A stretch of 64,000 bases of DNA from Volvox africanus (taxonomy: Eukaryota; Chlorophyta; Chlorophyceae; Chlamydomonadales; Volvocaceae), in the NCBI GenBank assembly GCA_030268105.1, contig BSDZ01000086.1:3736501-3800500 (forward strand). Direction: 5' to 3'. The notes below the pieces were generated by a model that was not told the DNA's origin, searched no databases, and saw only the letters and a program-made list of their open reading frames with translations. This document shows, one piece after another, positions 46,198 through 57,592 of the stretch. The position numbers were made by a program, and so were the translations under genes. Numbering within the stretch: position 1 is the stretch's first letter; the number at the start of each line of letters is the position of its first letter.

Positions 46198-48458
46198 TTA
46201 CTGCTTGTCCTTACCCGCCAGCTCCCAAACATCAATCAAGCCACCTGGCACAGACGGATCGGTCGCAGCACGCACTGCCACACGCGCCACAGTCTCAACA
46301 CTAACTGGCGGCACGAAAGCAGCTCCCACCAGCGGGATGCCCGCGAACTGCTTGGCTTGATCAATTCCCATGCGCTCAATTAGCATTTCAAGCGGCTTGA
46401 ACGCCATGCCTAGCGGTAGTGTCAGGGTGGATGACACCATGCGGTCGCCATAGATGACGCCAGGCCGCAAAGCCACGCCACTTGTTGGGAAGTGCGTAAG
46501 GAGAGCCTCCTCTGTACCCTGTTTGCCTCGAATATAGCCACCAAGCACAGAATCTAGAGTCGACATGCGCAGGGGCAAGCGGGAACCGGCAGATAACAAT
46601 AGGGGATCGCGATGAAATTTGGTAATAGGTAATATACCCTATAGACTTGAGGGATGAGATATTGTCATGAGACATGATTGCCGATACTGCGGCGTGATAG
46701 GAAAGCCAAGGAAACAACCAAGCCGGGACAGTGCGCATCAAGAAGCGGGGCCAAAGCAGTAGGGCGGGATGGAATAGTCGCCAGGCGACCCCGACCGATG
46801 GCCGAGAGGCCTGGAAGACTAAACACGCAGGGCAGGTCAAAGGCGGTAGAAGGAGGACTCTGGACAGAGGATGAAGACTGGAAACAACGCAGTTGAACGA
46901 GCATTGAGGGTACACAGACAAGAGTGATTCCGGGATTGCGGCAGCCTTCGGTTGGACTTCTTACCAATGCCTGGGATGTTAGGAATGTGCGCAGAGATGA
47001 AGACGAAGCGCTTGACGCCCGCCGCCTTGGCCGCCTCAATGAGGGACACATTAGCGGCGCCATTCACCTGGTTTAAATTCCCGGCAAGGATGATGCGAAC
47101 GTTTATTTCACAGCGGCCCCTCAGCAAACAAGTTCTCTATTCGCTCAGGCTCTGCCGGGTCATTGTTGGCTTTCAAGTTGCAGACATACGCACAGATTTC
47201 AGTTCTTTGACCTTGCCATGCATGCTGTCGATGCTCCTTGCCACACGGTCTCACATATTGGCACATAAATGATCCTGCCTTTGTACACCCCAAATGCTCT
47301 GCACCACACTCCGCAACTAGTTCACCAAACACAAACACATCGAGGGCCCCGATGGGAAAAACATCCTTTACGAATCGCGCCATCACAATCCACTCGCAGC
47401 TTATCCAGCAACATATCCGCAACCCACCTTCAGCATTTCCTCTGTTGTCCCAAACCCCCCAATGCACGACACCACGGCATCCGCTCCCTCAAGGTGTCGC
47501 ACGAATGTTTGTGGCTCAAGTGCGTTGCCTCGCGCCCACTCCACGGCACCCACCCATGGCTCATGGATCAGTGGCGGTGTGCCTACAAGAGATGTTTAGC
47601 CAAGAGGAAACTCACATTTGATGCCCGATGCTGTGTTGCATGAAGAGCGCGCTCCAGATGCATGTTTCGTGTCGGTATGGGCTTACGACAAGGGAAAAGG
47701 GAGACAGACACCAGGCCAACATTTCACCTGGCACCTGGTTCTTTAAAAGTTCATTTCGGTTTCCCAATGCTATAATCATAAAACGTCGCAGCGCCCAAAG
47801 CACGACGTGCGGCAACACAGGACACTCCATAAAAGTTGCATTGCCCGTCCTTTCTACATCCCCGGGACTGGCGCGCCTGGCGCGCGCTCCCTTACCTCCC
47901 CGACTGATGCCCAGCACGGTTAGGCCCATCCCCACGGCTTCCTTGCAAACGTTGCTTCCAACAAAACCGCGCCCTCCAAATACCAGTAACTTGGGTGGAC
48001 CATGAGACACATCCTACGATGGGGAGGGAGTGCGGGAGATGATAAGCCACTCAGGGAACAGAATGCGGATGACCCACAGCCAGCAAAATGCAGGAATGGA
48101 GGGCTGCACAGATGGATGCCGCGTGAAGTTGGTATATTCACAGTAACAAGCCGCGCACGAACCCAAAGAGGAAAACCAGACGACACTCCCAGAGTGTGGA
48201 TTGCCCAGAGATGAAGGCAAATCATAACTTCATGCGCACCTGTGTCGTAAAAGATGCAGACAAAGCCGTTGGACGATGAGTCCCAGCCTCAGATAATGAA
48301 CGTGAAAGCCTACGCAAATGGAAATCGAACACCCTCACAACATCGCGCTACACGGGGCCGATATGCATCTGCGCGCTCTACCCTGGCCCGATTAATCGGC
48401 TCCTGGACAAATTAGAAACTCGAGAAAGTGCGCTCTTTAACAGCATGGGCTGTGACAT
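46198..48458 (-). CDS. COQ11-like NAD(P)-binding Rossmann protein, mitochondrial
   Basis: Six exons (minus): 48458-48382, 48309-48240, 48013-47896, 47582-47428, 47067-46965 and 46553-46198. All have GT-AG ends with matching phases, giving 292 residues. The N-terminus MSQPMLLKSALSRVSNLSRS is basic, Ser/Leu-rich and without acidic residues, as in mitochondrial leaders. The fold follows with PPKLLVFGGRGFVGSNVC, whose GGxGFxGS motif binds the dinucleotide. GADAVVSCIGGFG, NVSLIEAAKAAGVKRFVFIS, YIRGKQGTEEALL and RPGVIYG are the standard atypical short-chain dehydrogenase elements. The catalytic Tyr-Lys pair is present only as YxxxK-like YIRGK. The order and length match the yeast Coq11 and plant mitochondrial relatives, which associate with ubiquinone biosynthesis; that role is inferred from family. 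The first two exons encode almost only the leader. Confidence 0.85.
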
Positions 48459-50815
48459 GGTGTCGGACCAGAGGACCGCAAGGAAGCAGGGTTCAGGCTT
48501 ATTGTACGCTGATGAGGCATATATAAGTACAAGACTTAGCAAGCATTTAATTTTCTTCCTAGATCTGGCAATCTATGCGACCCAGATCAACTGTCATCTG
48601 TGGTTATACCCGGGTTTTTCTCATTTTACATTTATGGAAAAGGTGAAATGTGCTCTCGCATCTGGCTATTTTATGTTATCCTGGACGCTCCCTATTTTTA
48701 ATGTGAGCGTGTACAGTCACAAATCGCACTTGGGTTAAATGCAATACTTAGCACTCACCACAGGTCCCATTGACGCCGTACCTGGTGTGCAAAAAGCTCA
48801 TCCATTGAGGTGTGCGCAAGCAGCAGAAGGGCACATGGTTTGAATTGCTTTTCACTCTATGTATATTTCCCGTACGATTTCCTATGCTACGGCGAACTGC
48901 AGAGTATGTATTGTCCTGCACGTTACTGGGGAAGAGACTCCCGTGTCGGGTTAGTTCCCATGCAGGACGGCAGCATCTTCTCGTTCAATAACCAGCCATA
49001 ACGGGATAGGGCCACCGAATGGGGTTATGGCTGGCAAGGCATTTAGCATTTGTGTGCAGTATCCGTCTCTAGGTATAAGAATGTAAATATTCTCTTCCCG
49101 TGCCTCACCTCATGTCTGAGCCAAATCGCCCGACTGGTCATGACGTTCTAACCAAAGCGCCCGTTAAGTAAGCGTATAGATATTTTGAACACCCTTCGAA
49201 TGCCCCTTATTATTGGAAACATTTATTTCACCGCCTTGTAACCACGGCATGGCCAGCGAAGCTACCTTTTGACACACCCAACTTTGTTCCCATATGTTAA
49301 TAGTACGTGAGGTGGTGCTGTAGTCCTGTGGTGCTGTGGTGCTGTGGCGCTATGGCGTGCCGCCTGAAGCGTTTGGGCGCCCACAGCGCAACCATTGTCC
49401 GCAGCCTAAAAAAGTAACGAGCACATGGCCAGGGGTCAATTCCTTGCACGTAACTACCCTGAAATACACTTCTGCGTGGATTTACCGGACGCCAACAAGT
49501 TTACCGTACATCTGTCGTGACCATTTACTACAACCTACCATGGAATCCGGTGAAGCGCACACTTCCAAACGTCCCCTTTGAATCGGTGACAAAGGGAACG
49601 CAGCTTGCCTTAGTCATCTTACAAATCAAGGCTTTGCTAAGCGTCAGTACAGCAGACGAGATATCCGGGGCTTGGTGGCCTAATACAGACTGGTCACAGG
49701 GCCTGCTCACGAACGCACCTTGATACCAGAATGTCTGCTCGCTGCATGAGCACATATGATGTGTTAGGTGCGGTCGGTACCCTGCTAACATGTCATGGTG
49801 GCCCGCAAGCTCCCATTTCCGTAAACCGTGTACACAGCTTTGCTACTGGACATCAGGACATCAATCAGGGTGGATTGCCATGACCCGCAATCGAGGGGCA
49901 GCGAGGGATCGGAGGAGCGGAGATTCTCCAACTGACTACAGCTGGGGGGACCTAAGTTGTCATCCCGCTGCCGGAGTCTCGTTAACGGCGTTATCCCACA
50001 GGCTTGGGAGGGGATGAGGAGCTGTAACGAAAATCTTAAGTGCGGTTACGTACGCCACCTTGCTTGCAGACAACCTAACGGGTTAAGCGCGTGATCGTAA
50101 CTCAAGATTCTATTTATGCGGAACCTCCTAAAAATATATAATGCGCTTCTGCTCACGAATGTGTTTGCACCAGTAATGAACCGCAGTTCTTGAGACTGCC
50201 ATACGTGTTTTGGCCCGCTCGCTCGACCTCTGGTGTGCTTGGTACCAGGTGCTTTAGTGGAAGCCCTACCGCTTTGTCTACCCTCATCAAGTGGTAATAA
50301 TACCTCAATTGATGAAGTCCACGGAGACCGTGCACGGAGAAGAGTTCCGTGCCGTGCCACGACGGTTGGAACCTGATATGTGTAAAGGCGCGCGCGTAAG
50401 GCTTAAAGTTTAAGGACTGGACGATGTAGACCATGTAGAGGCAAGACGGAGTCCCAGAGTTGGATTGTTCAAGCTTAGCCGATGTCACAAACAAGCATGT
50501 ACCGGTACTTGAAGAGGATGCACGATACATACAACACGTCAAATCATAATGCCCACCTTTGGATTATTTGCTCGCACACTCCAGCTTGAACTTTGTTGGT
50601 AAAATTTGCGTCCAGGTGGGCCTTGCGGAACAAGAGTCGACATTAGGCAAGTCGTAAAACACCCTTACTCTCTTTGCTGACACAGAGGTCACCATCAGGG
50701 TCAGTATTACTTTGTTGGGGTCCGCTACCCCCAACGTGAGTTTTAAAACTAGGTTCGGCCATAGGATTTCATTTTTGCGGAAGGCTTCACATTACAATTA
50801 ACTGCGCGCAGCAAC
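48459..50815. other. Divergent intergenic region, 2.4 kb
   Basis: Lies between the start of the COQ11-like gene (minus) and the BTF3 start (plus). It is AT-rich with no coding exon that I can support. A short GTGGTGCTGT repeat sits at 49310-49350. Confidence 0.5.
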
Positions 50816-52109
50816 ATGGATCGCGATAAGCTCATGAAGATGGCCGGTGCTGTGCGCACCGGCGGCAAGGGCTCCGTCAGGAGGTGCGGCGGCTGGAGGC
50901 GCGCTGTGAGTTTGTCGCGCGGAGTCACGCCTGTAACATATTCATGGACTACTCCATGTTCAGAAAGAAGAAGGCTGTGCACAAGACAACATCCACTGAC
51001 GACAAGCGGTTGCAAAACACCCTCAAGCGCCTGGGCGTGAACACAATCCCGGGCATTGAGGAGGTTAATATCTTCAAGGACGATACCGTCATTCACTTTG
51101 TGAATCCTAAGGGTAATTTAATTTTTAATTATCATTGAAATTATGAAGTACTTAAGCCGTTGCAAGCTGGTGCCAACGGAGTCCTCCGTCATGCAGTGCA
51201 AGCCTCCATTGCCGCCAACACCTACGTCATCAGCGGCCCGTCGCAGCAAAAGAGTAAGGAACAATGCAAAATGGTTTTTGCTTGCCATGGTTTTGCGTTT
51301 CCCATCATTTTACTGCCATGGGTCCCGCGTGCCGACAGAGATCCAGGAGCTTCTGCCCGGTATCCTGAACCAGATGGGGCCTGACAGTCTGGTGCATCTG
51401 AAGAAGATGATGCAACAGGTGCGAGTTATGTCGGTTTCGTAAATCTTTCGTAAGACACGGCGTCTCTCGTACGGTGCATTCCATGGGGTACAATATGGGT
51501 TCCGCTTCCTACCAACTGGGCCACGGGATGATTGTATATCAACGTGTTTTTGCAACATCTTCCGTTGCAGCTGGGTGCTGTTGGGGGTCTTCCCGGCGGC
51601 CTAGGAGGGCTTGGTGGCCTTGGGGCGCTGGCCAACTTGGCTGCCCCTGGCGCTGCTGGCGTGGCGGCAGCGGCTGGCGACGATGACGGTACGTATTAGT
51701 GACCAGATGACCTACAGCGCGAGCTGATTCTGGATTTGTCGCTAAGTTTATTTGAATGCTAGCGTCCGTATGTCCTAGTAGATTGGCAGACGTGTGCTGC
51801 TGAACTGTGTTATCGACGCTGCCGGTGGGTTCACCTAGCTTTTCTGCCTGCGGCGGGTTTATGGCATCGAAGATATCGTCAAGGATAGATCCTGAAGTGT
51901 GTTGTGCATTAGTGCTTTCAAGTGAAAGTAAAAAGCAAAGTTGTAGCGCCATCAGTTGCGGTAAATATTCTTGGACCGAGGCTCAGATGCTGTCCAGCAG
52001 CTGGTGGATTTAGGCGACTTCTCTAACGGGCTGCTAATAGCTCGTACTGCGGATTACGAACCTACTTGCAGATGTGCCGGAGCTTGTGGAGAACTTCGAC
52101 ACGGCGTAA
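50816..52109 (+). CDS. BTF3: Nascent polypeptide-associated complex beta subunit (BTF3)
   Basis: Six exons: 50816-50883, 50964-51112, 51197-51253, 51339-51418, 51571-51688 and 52072-52109. All have GT-AG ends with matching phases, giving 169 residues, the normal length. The start [20 protein letters not shown] leads to the ribosome-binding basic motif RRKKKAVHK, split by intron 1. The NAC domain follows: [51 protein letters not shown]. Then come [14 protein letters not shown], a Gly/Ala-rich linker, and the typical end [15 protein letters not shown]-beta pairs with NAC-alpha at the ribosomal exit tunnel and shields nascent chains. Codon use is strongly biased to C/G endings, as expected for a highly expressed gene. 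The introns are short (80-150 bp), except the last (383 bp). Confidence 0.96.
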
Positions 52110-52551
52110 GGCCTGGCGCCATCTTGCGCATTTGGTCTCTGCCGCCACCTTGTAGCCTCCTATCTCCGTCAGCAATTGAAGCACGTGTCCGGCATGCAGC
52201 AACTGTGCAGCAACGGTTTGGCGTCGTCAGCCAAGCTATGAAAAATGACGTAGCCGCGCAGCCCATTTAGCTGCAATGAGCTGGTCTATACCCGGAAACA
52301 CAACTAGTGTGCTTGGGAAAGGCGGTAATTGGGCGATTCACTGCTGTACTGCGTCAATTGCTGGCCGAGATGCCCATTAGTCGTTTCTGGCTTCGCAAGT
52401 CATTGGGCCCCTCGCTGTAGAACCTCTGCCGGATGCATGCGGCTAGGCGGTTTTCCATGCATTGGGCTGGTTTAAATGCGTAGCGATGGTTCAGTGCGTA
52501 TTCCTGGCACGCAGCCGAGGGAGCTGCTGTCTGGGCCGTCATATGTGGCGC

Positions 52552-52556
52552 TGTAA
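52552..52556 (+). terminator. TGTAA polyadenylation signal for BTF3
   Basis: TGTAA 443 bp after the BTF3 stop, the first such box downstream. The DNA from here to about 54440 shows no gene that I recognise. Confidence 0.5.
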
Positions 52557-54439
52557 CTGTGTTCACCTGCGTGTTGCAGTATTTTCGATGCAAGTTAACT
52601 GGCTTGACCACCATGACTTCAGAGGAACAAGGGTGCAAAAATCGTCGTTTTGCGGCATAAAAAAACTCCAATTATGGTCGGGGATTTATTAATTACTCGG
52701 TGAAAGGCGGAGCTTGGTGTCTATCAGTATTCCACTGTCCTATTAACAATATTCGTATTGCAAAGCAGTCATCGATGCGGTAGCTTGCATACTCAACTAG
52801 CATTTAAGTCCTTTAGGTTACCGTCGCGACATCATGCAGCAAGATCGGTGTAAAAATCGGTTGAAAAGCTACGTATTCCTTGGGAGATGTAGGCACAGGT
52901 TGGGTTTTCAGCGCAGGCTTGACCACTCACTGTCAGTGTAATACACTTAAGCCTGGGAGGCGACTCCTGCGAACGCAAGTAACCTATGATATCCGTTCTC
53001 GTGAACTATGGCAGGATTGTCCGTGCATGGACATGTAGCCCGGATGGACGATGTTGCATACTGCTAAGAATGTAGGCCAATGAAGCTGACAATCGCGTTT
53101 CATACGCAAATGCATGTACGAAACACGTTTCACTTTGAATGCATTTGAATCCATCGAAGGCCTTAACCTGATCCGACGGAACAATAAGTTTAATCTATAA
53201 AAATGCAACTAGTTGCTGCGGGATTACCAAACATGTTAATGCAAACATGATACCCTGACCCCTAGGTAGTTTAATGGAGGAGCTGGCGATGCAGCTGGTG
53301 GTTGTTTGTTTGGTGTTGTAAGTCCGGTTGGTGGCGGTCCAAGACAATGCAGGTTACGTCAGCTGCTCAGGCGGCGTTTGGAGGTTTCCGCGTACTTCAT
53401 GACTGGGAAAGTCGGCGGGTATTCGCTGTGGGGCAACTTCAGACGCCATCATCAGACGTGATAATCCCTCATCGAAAATCAAGTTTGTTTTCTCGAGCAG
53501 CCTTCGCGATACCATCATCTACCTGGCATAAAAAACAGGCATACGTTCGAGGGTCCTGGGTTTCTCGATTAAATTGCAAATCCCCGTGTGAAGCACTAAG
53601 GCGGCAATAACATCACTGCCGATCTCTGGTCTAATGTTTAAAACCGATTCGGTCTAACCGATTCTATTTCATCGGTTGGTAACAACGGGTTATGCGCTTT
53701 GGGGTTAGGGCCGGCGACAAATGCAAGCTCCGTAACCCCACAGGACCCTCACCGTGACATCTTTCCAGTGCCCTTTCCAGTTAATGGTGCCCCTTCTGTG
53801 CCGCTTTGCAACTTCCCGGCAGACCTCCCCTTTTCTCCACAAATTTCAAATGAGAGGCCGCGCGGAAAGTCAGCTGACGAAAGGACGCCGGGTGCTGCTG
53901 CCTTGTGCGTCCCGTCCTCTCCGGACTGTGACCCAGGCGAGAGGGATGGTGGGAGCAAACCAAAAATCCATCGGGGGATCACAGGCGCTCACTCCGCTCA
54001 TCCACGCTTTGGCAGAGGAATAACAATAATCACACTGCCTTCAACCACGGCTTCCAACACGCTCGCATCCTTTCATAATTGTTGACTCATGATGCACCGT
54101 GTACAATAATGCGATGGCCCAAGGGTGCTTGAGGTGGTAGAAGTGACCATTTATATGTCCTACAATCGAACCAAATTTTCAAGGTGTTATCTCAGGTCTT
54201 GCCCAATCGTGCCGTGGCGAAGTCCATGAGCCCCCGGTCCCAAGCCTCCCGGGTTAGCCCTGCCATTGTAGTTGAAGAGACGGGGAGGAAACGGGTTCTC
54301 AAGAGACGCCATAGAGTAAAACTCTTTTGGAGACCCTGATTAAAATAAAAAAATGAAGGAAATTAAATTGAATTTCCCTTGACGAAACTCGTAATAAGGA
54401 AAAACGGCTCATAGAGGAGAAAGTCCCTCGTTAAACGGA

Positions 54440-56243
54440 TTACGTGGACGTCTGAAGCGAACGGGGGAAGGAGCAGGAGAAGTGCGCGTTGTGGTCAGTG
54501 GTTGCCGGAAGTGGCAGATACACAGCGTGGTACCCAGGTTGTACAAGGGGCCCTGATGTATCGGGACCTGATAAGCATTTCTCTACTGGCTTGCCTTCGT
54601 CCGTATCACGTTTTTTGGGTCCAAGTCCATTGGTTCGTCATACCAGCTTGTCCTGAGGGCCCATTACCATTTCCTAGGATTTTAGGATTTGCGACTGAGA
54701 ATGCTCGTCATCCCCATCCCTCCATTCACCGCCTCATTTGCACCTCTAGGCGTATAGACGCAGATGATGCCCAGCTTGGCGCACTCTGTGATGTTCCAGC
54801 GCTCATTGTCGTAAAAAAGCATGTCCTCGTATGGGATACCCGATTTGTTATGAATGGCACGGAAGTGGGTCACCTTGCTGCCGGGATAAATTTCCTGTGT
54901 AGATGGGAGGCAGGTGGGCACGGGGGTGAGGGTAGGGGGTGGAGAGGTACGGCTACCTATACACAGTCATCTTACTGAGACACGTTTTCAGGCCAGGCAA
55001 GTGAATCACGCAGGGCGAAAGCAGCTGTGGTGATTTGACCGGGAATGCCGCCGGGTGCACCGGGTGAACAACTTCAGAGCATAATCTAGAGGTCACTATC
55101 GCAGCAATCTCTTCCTGGACCTTCGAGTGGCGACATTGATTGTCCGGACCTAGAATCAGTCTTTTAGGCCAAATATGCAAAGCCTTGCAAAGGCCGGCAC
55201 CCTCAGATGTCCGGCAACGAGAGAACCGCCAACGGATGTGGGCAGCACCGGAGGTCCAAAAACGACCAGTGACGGCCATTCATACCCGATACGAAGAGAT
55301 ATGTCGTACCTGATACGAAGATATGTCGTACATGCTCTTCGTCTTCCCGTGCTTTGCCTCCTCCGTCACGAGGAAAGTCTTGAGACAGGGAATCGCCCAC
55401 TCTGGGTACTCAGTACGACTGACGTACGCCTGTATGTACAAACACATGCACAACCCAGAATGCAATTGCAATCAAGCTGTGATCAAGGGCGACGAGTGAA
55501 ATGCGCTAGGTATGGCGAGGTATACAATAACTACGCTGTAATTAAGCAGACGCTTAATGATGCTGTCGCAAGCATGTATGTTACGGGATGATGCCAGCAT
55601 AGACGACGAGGCTCTGGTTCGTCACTGATGACTCATCCAAGCTCACCACCTCCGTCTGAGCCCAGCGCGGGTCAGTCGACAGCTCTTTCAGCACCTCTGT
55701 GGTGGCGCCCATCAACTCAATTTGCTCGTTGCGCTTGTCGTACACTGCACCGAACTTATCTCGACGAAAGGGAGCGCCGCCGTCTAACATGTACCTGCAA
55801 AAACCCCGCATCCTCTGTATGGTCTCTAAGATCGTCGTGGTGTCAGGGGGAGCATCCACAACCCAGGTAGTCGACCATGCGTGCACAGATTTGTTCCTAC
55901 GGAATCTGCCCTTTTAAGTCTTAAACCTCGCAGCAGCGATCCGGTTCTAGCGAGTGAGCTGCCAGGGTGGACTTACATTTCCGGCCACCTGCAATGCGAC
56001 GTTAAACATCATTGAAGTGCGTACGCATATGGCATACGGGAAGCAGCGTGATTTGTACCATAGAGTTCCATCCAGGTCGAACGCCACGAGACGGGGTAGG
56101 GCTGTCATAGGCGGCCTGGCTGGCTTGGTTGGACGAACAAGTTCAACAGGTCCGATGGAACCTTTCCTAACAGCCCTTAAGGGTCGGTGACGCGGTGCGT
56201 GGTCTAATGAGGGCGCCCACGAATGGCTGAATGCAGACGGCAT
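54440..56243 (-). CDS. MDP1: Magnesium-dependent phosphatase 1 (HAD family)
   Basis: Exons (minus): 56243 or 56108 to 56059, 55794-55647, 55429-55310 and 54894-54744, with matching phases. A possible last exon is 54552-54440. The core starts LVAFDLDGTLW, with the nucleophile and acid/base Asp pair of HAD enzymes, and continues YMLDGGAPFR. Exon 3 (YVSRTEYPEWA) carries the motif II region. EIYPGSKVTHFRAIHNKSGI and MLFYDNERWNITECAKLGI hold the motif III Lys and the motif IV acidic residues (DNE for the usual DDE/DNE). MDP1 acts on protein phosphotyrosine or fructosamine-6-phosphate in animals; the algal substrate is unknown. Two in-frame ATGs are possible. The upstream one adds 45 basic, Ser/Pro-rich residues that could be an organelle leader. 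The C-terminal exon is weakly supported, as it lacks family residues. Confidence 0.82.
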
Positions 56244-57443
56244 CCAACTACGTGGTGCGGACTATAAACACTTTGGCATAAAATATGTAATATGATATTT
56301 CAATCACCTCTATCAAGTCAATCTCTACGAAGTACCGTTACAGAAGCTCAAACCCAGTTGATGACAATGTCACGGGCATGGTGCACTTCCGCCTCTGTCT
56401 CTTGCCACACCCTCAACGCCCCATTTTTATATTTGTACCTCCATAACTACTAGTACGGGATCATGACTACTTTGCTTCTTTTACATAACGAATGAACGGT
56501 TTGCTTTACAAATCACTTCGGAGCCAGCCGTACACGCCTTAGTGATCCCAGTAATGAGCATATAGCTAAATAATGTTGAAAGCCAATTATCAAAGAGACT
56601 TTTTGTTTCCTCGAAAAGAATTGAATTTCATAACAGCTAAATCAAACCATTGCTTTACATACCCCATCCTCGTTTCTAAGGCGCCTATGTCAAAATGGGA
56701 TTGCACGTTACTTACGTAGCAAGGAAGTAAACAAAAAAGCTTTCTCGGGCTTTGCAGGAAGGAAGCAACGGGCCCCCTACCCCCCGTGATGGGCACTACC
56801 GGTGCTCCAGACCAAAACCGCGCGCTCCAGGCCCCAAGAACATACAAAAGTTGCCCGTTTACCTACAAGGCGGTATGCTTTCTCTGGCCTTCTGCTTAAG
56901 CCGAACCCGCAAGCAATACGGCGGTCTTAAACCCATAATCGTCCTGTCAATGATTGGAGGAGCGATAGATTGGCAAGTAACGCCAGCCCGTGTGGGCCCA
57001 ACGTTTTGCAGCAATCATTTCCAGCATATACCACTACCACCCTGTTGCCAACTGAATCCGTGTTCAGCGGTTAGGACGCAGCGATCGGCTACATACACAT
57101 ACGCCAAGGACATGGTAAGCACACACCCCTTGCAATTCCCCATCGCACTCTTCTCTGGTGGGCCACACCACCCCTCACTCACCAGCCTTCGTCCCCTGTT
57201 TCGGGAATCGTCATAAGGCATGCCTTAGAAACTGCACCTCGCAAAACGTCTCTAAATCAGATAACGTCGACAATGTCGCACAAAAATGCAGTTTGTCCTT
57301 CACACTGTCCTTCACAGTCCTTCATCCATAGGATTCATCTCAATGTACGACAACAAATTTTTCCATCATGCAAATGGTCTTTAGTGTACGAAGATTTAAT
57401 ACGAAAAATTGTAGGTGTACTAACAACAGGCAATCCCCATCCT
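56244..57443. other. Intergenic region
   Basis: About 1.2 kb of AT-rich DNA with no exon recognised. It contains the MDP1 promoter side and ends at the poly(A) box of the SGNH hydrolase gene. Confidence 0.45.
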
Positions 57444-57448
57444 TTACA
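57444..57448 (-). terminator. TGTAA polyadenylation signal for SGNH hydrolase
   Basis: TGTAA on the minus strand, 145 bp after the stop at 57593. Confidence 0.6.
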
Positions 57449-57592
57449 GGAGAGAAACACGACAACGCACGCCCCAACAAATATAACACAACACAATAAA
57501 ACATGCATATGAAGACAGAGTACGTGCTGCCACGTAGTCTCGTATGTAGGACCCATGAGTTCGTACAGTCAAAATCCAGTAAGCCGTACTTA

